From: UBA4656 sp002405525
GTDB taxonomy: Bacteria; Pseudomonadota; Gammaproteobacteria; Xanthomonadales; Ahniellaceae
Assembly (NCBI GenBank): GCA_036723735.1
Contig: DAIMGT010000067.1
Coordinates: forward strand, 1 to 21,594
Direction: 5' to 3'
Length of the DNA stretch: 21,594 bases
Below are positions 7,515 to 18,243 of this stretch, in pieces; position 1 is the stretch's first letter; each line of letters begins with the position of its first letter. The translations under genes and the position numbers were made by a program. The notes under the pieces are model-generated. The model was not told where the DNA came from. It saw only the letters and a list, made by a program, of their open reading frames with translations, and ran no database searches.

Positions 7515-7544
7515 GTCACATCACGCTCCACCTGGGCCTACAAT
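7515..7544 (+). promoter_or_regulatory. Putative sigma-70 promoter for dapB, possibly leaderless
   Basis: TACAAT (7539-7544) is a five-of-six match to the -10 box, with GTCACA (7515-7520) 18 bases upstream as a fair -35. The dapB ATG begins only six bases after the -10. A start at the usual distance would therefore fall on or next to the A of the ATG, giving a leaderless or nearly leaderless mRNA. Confidence 0.6.
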
Positions 7545-7550
7545 CGGGCC

Positions 7551-8348
7551 ATGGAACCGACACGCATCGCGGTGATGGGGGCGGCTGGCCGGATGGGGCG
7601 CTCGACGCTGGCCGCGATCGCCGCACGAGGCGACTGCATGCTGGCCGCTGCGCTGGTGCGCGCGCGGGGCGAAGGCGAGGGGGCGCTGGATGCGGTCGCT
7701 GGCGTGTTCCCGCCCGCCGCGCCGCTGGCCGACCGGCTGGACCCGGCGGTGGCCGTGGACGTGCTGGTCGACTTCAGCGGTGTCGGCGGATTCGACCGCG
7801 CGCTGCAGGAGTGCCTGGCCCGCAGGATCCCGCTGGTCAGCGGCAGCACCGGGTTGTCGCCCGCGCAGGTCGATGCAGCGCAACGCGCCGCCACCCGCAT
7901 CCCGGTGCTGCTGGCCGCCAACTTCAGTCTCGGGGTGGCGCTGTTGCGGCGGCTGGTGGCGTCCGCAGCGGCGGCGCTCGGGCCAGACTTCGACGTCGAG
8001 ATCTGCGAGGTGCATCATCGGGCCAAGGTGGACGCGCCGTCCGGTACTGCGCTGGCGCTGGGACACGCCGTGGCCGCGGCGCGCGGTCAGAATTTCGACG
8101 TGGTCGCGCGCTTCGACCGTCATGATGCGCCGGGGCCGAGGGTCGAGGGCGAGATCGGATTCGCGGTGTTGCGCGCTGGTGACGTGGTCGGCGAGCACAC
8201 GGTTCTGCTGGCGACCGAGGGCGAGCGGCTCGAACTGTCGCATCGGGTCAGCGACAGGACCATTTTCGCTCGCGGTGCGGTCGCGGCGGCATGTTGGATC
8301 GTCGGCCGATCACCCGGCTGGTACGACATCGCCGACGTGCTCTCCTGA
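7551..8348 (+). CDS. dapB: 4-hydroxy-tetrahydrodipicolinate reductase
   Basis: DapB reduces 4-hydroxy-tetrahydrodipicolinate with NAD(P)H in the diaminopimelate/lysine pathway, feeding peptidoglycan and lysine synthesis in the cytoplasm. At 265 residues it has the usual length. The Rossmann motif MGAAGRMG is at residues 9-16. The catalytic segment EVHHRAK is at 153-159 (His155, His156, Lys159), followed by DAPSGTA at 161-167. The C-terminal part reads GFAVLRAGDVVGEHTV and GERLELSHRVSDRTIFARGA, ending GWYDIADVLS. The cofactor loop reads LLAANFSLGV. The ATG at 7551 gives the conserved start MEPTRIAVMG; longer in-frame starts add unrelated sequence across the promoter. It lies 190 bases from the divergent small gene and upstream of carA. 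Confidence 0.96.
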   Translation: MEPTRIAVMGAAGRMGRSTLAAIAARGDCMLAAALVRARGEGEGALDAVAGVFPPAAPLADRLDPAVAVDVLVDFSGVGGFDRALQECLARRIPLVSGSTGLSPAQVDAAQRAATRIPVLLAANFSLGVALLRRLVASAAAALGPDFDVEICEVHHRAKVDAPSGTALALGHAVAAARGQNFDVVARFDRHDAPGPRVEGEIGFAVLRAGDVVGEHTVLLATEGERLELSHRVSDRTIFARGAVAAACWIVGRSPGWYDIADVLS

Positions 8349-8679
8349 GCGGCGCCGGACTCTGCGTTGCATGCCGGTATCGGGGGCACCGGGAGCATTC
8401 CAGGGCCAATCGCCTTGGTCTGCGTCGTCCGCCCGGACGGCCCGTCTGCGGCGCCCTTCGCGGATGCTGACGCTGCGGCATCGCCTGGCGGCTGGCGGGG
8501 ACGTGTCGGCGAGCTTGCGGCTGGCGCGGTCGGGGGCCGGAAGAGCCAGACCTGGCGGCGTGGACACGCAGGGCCGGGAAAACTATCATCGACCGGCGCT
8601 CGTGGCGAGGTCCGAGCGGCCTGATGGGCCGCGCAGGCCCGGCGCGCGGTCGCCCGCCCCGTTCGCATCCAAGGCCGCC
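8349..8679 (+). other. dapB-carA intergenic region / carA leader
   Basis: This 331-base stretch has no supportable gene. It contains the carA promoter (8561-8589) and, in the leader, a small hairpin GCGGCC / GGCCGC with a five-base loop (8616-8632). No terminator with a T-run was found after dapB, and no ArgR-, PurR- or PyrR-type site was clear enough to call. Confidence 0.6.
8561..8589 (+). promoter_or_regulatory. Sigma-70 promoter for carA
   Basis: TGGACA (8561-8566), a 17-base spacer and TATCAT (8584-8589) match five of six positions in both boxes with ideal spacing. The predicted start near 8596 leaves a leader of about 84 bases before the GTG start of carA. Confidence 0.7.
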
Positions 8680-9831
8680 GTGACCACACCCGCCCTGCTC
8701 GCTCTCGCCGATGGCAGCCTCTTCCAGGGGGTCTCGATCGGGGCGTCCGGGGTTTCGGTCGGCGAGGTGGTCTTCAACACCGCCATGACCGGCTACCAGG
8801 AGATCCTCACCGATCCCTCGTATGCGCGCCAGATCGTGACGCTGACCTATCCGCACATCGGCAACACCGGCACCAACCCGGTCGACGTCGAGTCCAACGC
8901 CGTGCATGCGGCAGGACTGGTGGTTCGAGACGTGCCGCGGCGGGTCTCGAACTGGCGCAGCGAACTGTCGCTGCCCGAGTACCTCCGACGCCACGGGGTG
9001 GTCGGCATCGCGGACATCGACACCCGACGCCTCACCCGCATCCTGCGCGAGTCCGGTTCGCAGAGTGGCTGTCTCATGGCTGGCGGAAGCATCGACGCCG
9101 CAGAGGCGCTGCAGCGGGCCCGTGCGTGGCCGGGCCTGAAGGGAATGGACCTTGCCGAGGTGGTCAGCGTCGAGCGCGCCTATGCGTGGGCTGAGGGCAG
9201 CTACGACCTCGATCGTGCTGCGTTCGGCTGTCCGACCCCGCGCTTTCACGTGGTGGCCTACGATTTCGGGATCAAGCGCAACATCCTGCGCATGCTCGTC
9301 GACCGCGGCTGCCGCATGACGGTGGTCCCGGCGAGGACTCCGGCGGTCGAAGTCCTCGCTCTGCGACCGGACGGCGTGTTTCTGTCCAATGGCCCGGGCG
9401 ATCCGGAGCCCTGCGACTACGCGATTGCCGCGATCGGCGAGTTCATCCGCCGGCGCGTGCCGACCTTCGGCATCTGCCTGGGCCACCAGTTGCTCGGGCT
9501 GGCCGCGGGGGCACGCACGCTGAAGATGAAATTCGGGCACCACGGGGCCAACCACCCGGTGGTCGACCTCGAAACGGGGCGGGTGATGATCTCGAGCCAG
9601 AACCACGGCTTCGCGGTGGACGAAGCGAGCCTGCCACGCAACGTCCGCGCCACCCACCGCTCCCTGTTCGACGGATCGCTGCAGGGCGTCGCGCTCCACG
9701 ACGCCCCCGCGTTTTCGTTCCAGGGCCACCCGGAGGCGAGCCCGGGCCCGCACGATGTGGCGCCACTGTTCGACCGTTTCGTGTCCTCGATGGAAGCACG
9801 CATGCCTTCAAGGTCCGCGGCCTCGGGTTGA
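8680..9831 (+). CDS. carA: Carbamoyl-phosphate synthase small subunit (glutaminase)
   Basis: CarA hydrolyses glutamine and channels ammonia to CarB to make carbamoyl phosphate for arginine and pyrimidines. The GTG at 8680 gives 383 residues starting with TTPALLALADGSLFQGVSIG, matching the family start. There is no nearby upstream in-frame ATG, and a weak AAGG site lies five bases away. The N-terminal domain has GEVVFNTAMTGYQEILTDPSY and IADIDTRRLTRILRE. The class I amidotransferase domain has the nucleophile Cys266 in GICLGHQLLGLA and the partners His350 and Glu352 in FQGHPEASPGPHD, so it looks catalytically intact. It is followed four bases later by an unrelated membrane-protein gene rather than directly by carB. 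Confidence 0.97.
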   Translation: MTTPALLALADGSLFQGVSIGASGVSVGEVVFNTAMTGYQEILTDPSYARQIVTLTYPHIGNTGTNPVDVESNAVHAAGLVVRDVPRRVSNWRSELSLPEYLRRHGVVGIADIDTRRLTRILRESGSQSGCLMAGGSIDAAEALQRARAWPGLKGMDLAEVVSVERAYAWAEGSYDLDRAAFGCPTPRFHVVAYDFGIKRNILRMLVDRGCRMTVVPARTPAVEVLALRPDGVFLSNGPGDPEPCDYAIAAIGEFIRRRVPTFGICLGHQLLGLAAGARTLKMKFGHHGANHPVVDLETGRVMISSQNHGFAVDEASLPRNVRATHRSLFDGSLQGVALHDAPAFSFQGHPEASPGPHDVAPLFDRFVSSMEARMPSRSAASG

Positions 9832-9835
9832 ACGC

Positions 9836-11509
9836 ATGGCGCGCCTGGCTCCGGTGCGGCGCGCATTGGATCGCTGGCGATCGCCGGTACGTGTGGGGTT
9901 TGCCGTCGCTGCCGGCGCGGGGATGCTCTACCTGCTGCTCTGGGCGGCTGCGTGGCGCGGCGCGGCGGAACTGACCGACGGCCTGCGCGGACTCGGCTCG
10001 CCCGAGTACGAGGCGGTCTGGGTGAAGCCCGGCGGGACGGTCGTGTTCACCGGCTTTCGCCTGCGCAGCCTGGACCCGGCCGCGGCCGACCTGCTCTCGG
10101 CGCGGCGGCTGGAGTTGGACACGCCTGGCCTGCTGTGGATCGCCCGCAGGAAATTCCGCCCTTCGGAGGCGGTCGCGTCAGTGGCCGGGATGGTATCGCC
10201 CGCCGCGCTCCCGGCTGCCTCGCGCCTGCGCCTGCGCGCGGAGGGATTGGTCGCCGACGCGGAGCTCGCGGTCGGCGACCTGCGCTGGATTGGCCTTGCC
10301 AGCGGCGCGCCACTGGACGCCGTGGGTTGCGACGGCAGCGGGCGTTTCTCCGGTATCCAGCTCGCGGAGATGGGGCTCGGCGAGGCGGCGACCGTAGCCG
10401 AGGCTTCGCTCGACCTGCTCGGGCGCGACAGGGCTCGCGTCCGGCTGTCGATCGAGCACAGGGCCGCCTCGCGGATCGATCTCGACATGACTGTGCGTTT
10501 CGAGCCGGCCCGCGCCCTGCTGGACGCGACCTGGTCGAAGTGGGTGATCCTGGAGCGCCGCTGGCGGGTCCGTGACGCGGGCTTCGTGTCCGCGCGCAAC
10601 CGCTGGTGCGCACAGCGCCTGGGCATCAGCCGCGATGGATTCGTCGATCGCCACCTCGCTGCGATCCGCCGTGGACTGCGGGCCGCGGGCCTGGTGCCGA
10701 CTGCCGAGCTTGAGTTGGCCTACCGGCGCTACGCCACCCGCGGTGGCGACCTCATCTGGCAGTCGCGGCCAAGCCTGACCACGCCGGTCGGGCAGATGGC
10801 GACCTTCGCGCTGCGTGAGCGACTGCGCATTTTGAATGCGTCGATGGAAAGCATGCGCGGCCGACCCATCGCATTCAGCTTCAATGCAGCGCCGCGACCG
10901 GCGTTGCCGGACCCTGCCGGGGACGCCTCCGTGCCCGACGCCGGGGTCGCCCCGTCCGTCGTCGCGATGGCCTCGGTGCCCGAGGCAGCGCCATCCGCAT
11001 TGCCGGTGATCCCGGCGCGTTTCATCGCGGCCGACATACCCCCCCCGAACCCGATGGCACCGCCCGCGGTGCCGGCCGGACGGGAAGCGCGGGCAGTGGA
11101 GGTGTCCGGCCGACGTCCGCCGGAACCGGCCACATCGATCTCGTCTGCCGCTGGGCGCGCGACCGAACCGGGCGCAAGGCAGCGCCCGCCGCCCTCCGCC
11201 GCCCCCCTGGCTGGCGATGCGGGTGGGCGGATCGCACAGGCGCCGGCTGCCTCGCAGCCGCGGGTGGTGCGGCCTGGCTCGTCCGTCGCTTATTCCGAAC
11301 TCAAGGGACTGCAGGGCAGCCGGGTCGAAGTAAGAAGCGTCTACGGCTCGCTGCGCGCTGGCCGGCTGCTCAAGTACACCGATACCGCGATCACGGTCGT
11401 TCTCGAACGCGACGAACGCGGGTTCGCGGTGACGATGCCGCAAGCCACCGTCGGTTCCGTGCGCGTCATGGGGCCGGGCGGCCTGACGGCCACGCCGTCG
11501 CCGCGCTGA
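9836..11509 (+). CDS. Uncharacterised membrane-anchored protein between carA and carB
   Basis: Function is not recognised. The ATG at 9836 lies four bases after the carA stop, so translation is probably coupled, and gives 557 residues. A basic N-terminus (RRALDRWRSPVR) precedes one hydrophobic segment at about 20-40 (VGFAVAAGAGMLYLLLWAAAW), predicting an inner-membrane anchor with the rest in the periplasm. Residues 50-350 form a soluble region with alternating hydrophobic strands, loosely reminiscent of AsmA- or YdgA-like periplasmic proteins, but this is not a firm match. A Pro/Ala-rich linker spans about 353-481. The last 75 residues (SELKGLQGSRVEVRSVYGSL, then RLLKYTDTAITVVLE) look like a small beta barrel of Sm/SH3 type, as inference only. 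Base composition matches the neighbours, so recent transfer is not suggested. Confidence 0.85.
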   Translation: MARLAPVRRALDRWRSPVRVGFAVAAGAGMLYLLLWAAAWRGAAELTDGLRGLGSPEYEAVWVKPGGTVVFTGFRLRSLDPAAADLLSARRLELDTPGLLWIARRKFRPSEAVASVAGMVSPAALPAASRLRLRAEGLVADAELAVGDLRWIGLASGAPLDAVGCDGSGRFSGIQLAEMGLGEAATVAEASLDLLGRDRARVRLSIEHRAASRIDLDMTVRFEPARALLDATWSKWVILERRWRVRDAGFVSARNRWCAQRLGISRDGFVDRHLAAIRRGLRAAGLVPTAELELAYRRYATRGGDLIWQSRPSLTTPVGQMATFALRERLRILNASMESMRGRPIAFSFNAAPRPALPDPAGDASVPDAGVAPSVVAMASVPEAAPSALPVIPARFIAADIPPPNPMAPPAVPAGREARAVEVSGRRPPEPATSISSAAGRATEPGARQRPPPSAAPLAGDAGGRIAQAPAASQPRVVRPGSSVAYSELKGLQGSRVEVRSVYGSLRAGRLLKYTDTAITVVLERDERGFAVTMPQATVGSVRVMGPGGLTATPSPR

Positions 11510-11531
11510 TCGCCGCAGCGCGTCCATCGGC

Positions 11532-11537
11532 TAGAAT
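11532..11537 (+). promoter_or_regulatory. Putative -10 box for carB
   Basis: TAGAAT fits the -10 consensus and lies in the same context, C-TAnnAT-CG, as the boxes before dapB, carA and prfB. No convincing -35 was found 16-18 bases upstream. If used, the carB leader would be about 95 bases long. Confidence 0.45.
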
Positions 11538-11605
11538 CGAGAATCGGTGGCTCCGCCCTCCCGGCGCGGCTGCAACCCGGCCCCGACCAACCCTTCGCCC
11601 CCCCC

Positions 11606-11624
11606 CTGCGGCGCTACGCCGCAG
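11606..11624 (+). other. Hairpin in the carB leader
   Basis: CTGCGGCG / CGCCGCAG is a perfect eight-pair stem with a three-base loop (CTA). It is preceded by a C-run and followed by the likely ribosome binding site GAGGA (about 11630), close to the ATG at 11640. It is stable enough to influence translation or pausing. No leader peptide or T-run is seen. Confidence 0.6.
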
Positions 11625-11639
11625 CAGCCGAGGACGGCC

Positions 11640-14870
<3,231 letters not shown>

Positions 14871-14898
14871 GGCCCAGTACCGCAAGCCGGAGCAATCC

Positions 14899-15378
14899 AT
14901 GAAGAGGACCCCCCTCACCGCGCACGGCGCGCGTCGTCTGCGCGCGGAGCTCGATCGCCTCAAGAGCGTGGTCCGGCCGCAGATCATCCAGGCCATCGCC
15001 GAGGCGCGGGCGCACGGCGACCTGAAGGAGAACGCGGAGTACCACGCAGCGCGCGAGCAGCAGGGTTTCACCGAAGGCCGGATCGCGGAGCTGGAGGCGG
15101 CGCTCTCCTATGCCGAGATCATCGACACCAGCAGGCTCAATGCCGGTTCGCGGATCGTGTTCGGCGCGCGGGTCGAACTGGAGGAACACGACAGCGGCGA
15201 GCCGGTCACCTACCAGATCGTCGGCGACCTCGAGGCCGACATCCGCGAGGGACGGATCTCGGTGTCGTCACCGGTGGCACGGGCGCTGATCGGCAAGACC
15301 GAGGGTGACCTGGTCGCCATCGAGACTCCGCGCGGCATTCGCCGCTACGAGGTGGTTTCGGTCCAGTACGAGGGCTGA
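14899..15378 (+). CDS. greA: Transcription elongation factor GreA
   Basis: GreA rescues backtracked RNA polymerase by inserting its coiled coil into the secondary channel and stimulating transcript cleavage. The product is 159 residues, the usual size. The N-terminal coiled coil carries DLKENAEYHAAREQQGFTEGR, with the acidic tip residues Asp41 and Glu44 in place. The C-terminal FKBP-like domain includes ISVSSPVARALIGKTEGDLVAIETP. The ATG at 14899 follows GGAG at a proper distance and gives the conserved MKRTPLTAHGA. It lies 28 bases after carB with no promoter evident. The stop codon sits inside a hairpin (15375-15404) that begins the repeat element described downstream. Confidence 0.98.
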   Translation: MKRTPLTAHGARRLRAELDRLKSVVRPQIIQAIAEARAHGDLKENAEYHAAREQQGFTEGRIAELEAALSYAEIIDTSRLNAGSRIVFGARVELEEHDSGEPVTYQIVGDLEADIREGRISVSSPVARALIGKTEGDLVAIETPRGIRRYEVVSVQYEG

Positions 15379-15501
15379 GAGGCCATGAGAGAACACCCTC
15401 TCAGTCAGTCGATCGATGGCCCACGCGCGGGTCATGCGCGTCAGTACATGAATCGCGGGAGCGAGTCCGGACCTGTGCCGGACTCGCGACTGGAAAAGCC
15501 C
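15379..15501 (+). repeat. Dispersed 3'-end element, copy B (after greA)
   Basis: This is the counterpart of the element after recN, in the same orientation relative to its gene. It carries a hairpin CTGAGAGG / CCTCTCAG that includes the greA stop codon (15375-15404), a short ACGCGC / GCGCGT pair (15423-15441) and a perfect ten-pair stem GCGAGTCCGG / CCGGACTCGC with a seven-base loop (15461-15487). No T-run follows. The alignment with copy A is gapless from the stop codon to 15501, with about 94 of 126 positions identical by hand count. Confidence 0.72.
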
Positions 15502-15541
15502 ACAGGACGTGTTTTCTTTCACAGGCTCTGAGGGCGGCGCG

Positions 15542-16468
15542 GTGGCGGGCCTGCTCCTGTTGCTGCCCCGACGGGCCGCGCTTGCGAACGGGGCGCGGAT
15601 GCCGGCGCTGGAGCGGATCATGGCGCGCGGGATGGCGACGCCGGCGGCCGCAGACCCCGGACATCCTTGCCTGGAACACGTCTTCGACCTGCCCGCGCGC
15701 CCGTGGCCACTGGCGGCGATCACGCGTGATCTGGATGCAGGCGACTGCAGCGGCGCGACGTGGCTGCGCGCGGATCCTGCACTGGTGCAAGCGGACCTCG
15801 CCGGCGCCCGCCTGATGGCGGTAGGTGAGATCGGTCTGACGGCCAGCGAGGCGCGCGCCCTCGCCGCCGCGCTGGCGCCACTGTTCGGGGACCATGGGAT
15901 GGAATTGTCGGCGCCGCAGCCGGAGCGCTGGTACCTGCGTCTGTCGCCGGAGGCGCCGTTGCCCTTGTTCAGCCCGCCGTGGGCGGCGCTGGGCGACGAT
16001 CCGCGCGGCCATGGGCCGTCCGGACCGCAGGCTGCGCGCTGGGTCCGCCTGCGCGCGGAGTGCGAGGTGCTTCTGCACGCCCATCCGGTGAACGCTGCGC
16101 GTGCGGCCGCGGGCCGACCGGTCGCCAACGGCGTCTGGTTCTGGGGCGGTGGCGCCCGGCCGGCGCGGGTTGGTGCGCGGGTGGATGCGGTGGCCAGCGA
16201 CGATCCGCTGCTCGCCGCGCTGGCGCGGGCGGCCGACATTCCGCGCGTGCGGGCGGCCGCCGAGGTTTCGAGCGGCAACCCGTTGCTGGACCTGCGTGCC
16301 TTGCGCGATCCGGCGCTGTTGGAAGCGCAGTGGATTGGTCCGGCCTGGGCCGCTTTGCGGCGGGGGCGGCTGGCGCGCTTGGAGGTCGTGTTCGCCGACG
16401 GTGGCGCGGTGGCAGTCGGGCGGGCAGGGGCCTTCGCGTCCTGGCGGCGTCCGCGGCGGTTGGCGTGA
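15542..16468 (+). CDS. rpfE: RpfE-type regulatory protein (rpf cluster)
   Basis: This protein matches the family named RpfE in the Xanthomonas rpf cluster, sometimes labelled phosphoglycerate mutase-like; its biochemical role is not established. The GTG at 15542, seven bases after GAGGG, gives 308 residues starting VAGLLLLLPRRAAL. An earlier GTG at 15509 has no such site and lies by the repeat element. The diagnostic segment is at about 181-204: HPVN..R, then NGVWFWGGG. No signal peptide is convincing and it is probably cytoplasmic; the LLLLL near the start resembles a first beta strand. The position between greA and recJ agrees with the rpf layout. The recJ start follows immediately, so the two are likely coupled. 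Confidence 0.8.
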   Translation: MAGLLLLLPRRAALANGARMPALERIMARGMATPAAADPGHPCLEHVFDLPARPWPLAAITRDLDAGDCSGATWLRADPALVQADLAGARLMAVGEIGLTASEARALAAALAPLFGDHGMELSAPQPERWYLRLSPEAPLPLFSPPWAALGDDPRGHGPSGPQAARWVRLRAECEVLLHAHPVNAARAAAGRPVANGVWFWGGGARPARVGARVDAVASDDPLLAALARAADIPRVRAAAEVSSGNPLLDLRALRDPALLEAQWIGPAWAALRRGRLARLEVVFADGGAVAVGRAGAFASWRRPRRLA

Positions 16469-16476
16469 GTGCCGGC

Positions 16477-18192
16477 ATGCGCATCGTGCGTCGCTCGGCC
16501 GCTGACGCAGCGCGCCTTGCGGCGGCCGGCATGCACCCCGTGCTGGCTCGCGTGTATGCCGGACGCGGCATCACGACAGCGGAGCAGGTCGACCACCGAC
16601 TGCGAGGGCTCCATCCACCCGACGCACTGGGCGGGATGCAGCGCGCCGTGACGTTGCTCGCCGAAGCGATCAGGACCGGCGCGCGGATCGTGGTGGCCGG
16701 CGACTTCGATTGCGACGGCGCGACCGGGTGCGCAGTCGGCGTGCGCGGCCTTGAAATGCTGGGCGCGGTCGAGCCGGACTTCGTGGTGCCGCATCGCGCC
16801 GTGCATGGCTACGGGCTGGGGCCGACGCTGGTCGAGTCGCTGCGCGTGCGCCCGCCATCGCTGGTCGTGACCGTCGACAACGGCATCGCCAGCCATGCGG
16901 GCGTGGCGGCGGCGAACGCGCTCGGAATGCAGGTCGTGGTCACCGATCACCACCTGCCCGGAGCGAGCCTTCCGCCAGCGGCGGCGATCGTGAACCCCAA
17001 CCTTCCGGGCGACCCGTTCCCGAGCAAGGCGCTGGCCGGCGTGGGGGTGCTTTTCTACCTGCTGCTGGCTACGCGGGCGCGTCTGCGCGCCGACGGCTGG
17101 TTCGGTCCCTCACGGCCCGAGCCCGACCTCGCCGCACTGCTGGACTTGGTCGCCCTCGGCACGGTCGCGGACCTGGTGCCGCTGGATCGCAATAACCGTA
17201 CCCTGGTTGCCAGTGGCCTGCGCCGGATCCGCAGTGGCGCCGCAAGCGCCGGGATCTCTGCCCTGTTCGGAGTCGCCGGTCGGTCCACCGCCGACGCCAG
17301 CGCCAGCGACCTCGGTTATGCGATCGGTCCCCGGGTCAATGCCGCTGGACGACTCGAGGACATGTCGCTCGGCATCCGCTGCCTGCTCGCGCGCACGCCT
17401 GAGGCCGCATCGGCGCTCGCCGCACGGCTCGATGCGATCAACCGCGAACGGCGCGAGCTGCAGGCTGCGATGACCGAAGAGGCGGTGGCGATCGCCGATC
17501 GTCTGCACCTTGCCGGTGGAGCGCCGCCGGCGGGGCTGTGCCTGTTCGATCCGGGATGGCATGCGGGCGTGGTGGGGCTGGTGGCCTCGCGGATCAAGGA
17601 TCGCCTTCGGCGGCCGGTGTTCGCCTTTGCGCCGGCGGGAGATGCGACGGGCATGCTCCGCGGATCGGGGCGATCGATCGACGGCTTCCACCTGCGCGAT
17701 GCACTGGCCGAGGTCGATGCCGGGCAGCCGGGGCTCGTCGAGCGGTTCGGCGGCCACGCCATGGCGGCAGGGATCACACTGGCGGCGGACCGGCTGGCGG
17801 CCTTCGCTGCCGCCTTCGACGCCGTGGCCGCGCGCCATCTGGGCGCGCAAGAAGACCCGGCCGAATGCCTGAGCGATGGCGAACTCCCGGCCGCCGAGGC
17901 GACGGTGGCGCTGGCGACCCTGCTGCGCGACGCCGGACCCTGGGGCCAGGCATTCCCCGAGCCGGTGTTCGACGGCCGGTTCCGCGTGGACGACTGCCGC
18001 GTGCTCGCCGGCGGCCACTTGCGGCTGCGACTCCGCCATGTGACATGCGGCACACCGGTCGACGCAGTGCAGTTCGGCGCTGCGGCGGAGCGGCCGCCTG
18101 CGGCGATCCGCTGCGCGTATCAGCTCGGGCTGGACGACTGGCGGGGCGAGCGCCGGGTGCGGCTGCTGGTCCGCCACGTCGAGCCGGCATGA
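16477..18192 (+). CDS. recJ: Single-stranded-DNA 5'-3' exonuclease RecJ
   Basis: RecJ degrades single-stranded DNA 5' to 3' in recombination (RecF pathway), mismatch repair and base excision repair. The product is 571 residues, near the 577 of E. coli. The DHH-family metal-binding motifs are intact: DFDCDG at 76-81, VDNG from Asp134 and DHH at 157-159. Further motifs are LGTVADLVPL, GPRVNAAGRLEDM, HAGVVGLVASRIKDR, GSGRS and GGHAMAAGI from the DHHA1 domain. The C-terminal OB-like part is less conserved. The start is uncertain: the ATG at 16477 is used here. An in-frame GTG at 16465 would overlap the rpfE stop by four bases (GTGA) and add four residues. Either way, translational coupling to rpfE is likely. 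Confidence 0.96.
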   Translation: MRIVRRSAADAARLAAAGMHPVLARVYAGRGITTAEQVDHRLRGLHPPDALGGMQRAVTLLAEAIRTGARIVVAGDFDCDGATGCAVGVRGLEMLGAVEPDFVVPHRAVHGYGLGPTLVESLRVRPPSLVVTVDNGIASHAGVAAANALGMQVVVTDHHLPGASLPPAAAIVNPNLPGDPFPSKALAGVGVLFYLLLATRARLRADGWFGPSRPEPDLAALLDLVALGTVADLVPLDRNNRTLVASGLRRIRSGAASAGISALFGVAGRSTADASASDLGYAIGPRVNAAGRLEDMSLGIRCLLARTPEAASALAARLDAINRERRELQAAMTEEAVAIADRLHLAGGAPPAGLCLFDPGWHAGVVGLVASRIKDRLRRPVFAFAPAGDATGMLRGSGRSIDGFHLRDALAEVDAGQPGLVERFGGHAMAAGITLAADRLAAFAAAFDAVAARHLGAQEDPAECLSDGELPAAEATVALATLLRDAGPWGQAFPEPVFDGRFRVDDCRVLAGGHLRLRLRHVTCGTPVDAVQFGAAAERPPAAIRCAYQLGLDDWRGERRVRLLVRHVEPA

Positions 18193-18204
18193 TGGCGGGT
18201 CTGC

Positions 18205-18210
18205 TAGCAT
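18205..18210 (+). promoter_or_regulatory. Putative -10 box for prfB
   Basis: TAGCAT followed by CG lies 34 bases before the prfB ATG and fits the C-TAnnAT-CG context seen before dapB, carA and carB. No good -35 is present at the right spacing, so this is a weak call. Confidence 0.35.
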
Positions 18211-18243
18211 CGCGCGCCGACTTCAACCGCAATCCGGGTAATC

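Noticed and set aside
7513..7518. TTGTCA as the -35 box for dapB.
   Set aside because: It would sit 20 bases from TACAAT, outside the normal 16-18 range; GTCACA at 18 bases fits better.
15509..15541. Longer rpfE start at the GTG 15509.
   Set aside because: No ribosome binding site and the added residues lack family resemblance, while the GTG at 15542 has GAGGG seven bases upstream.
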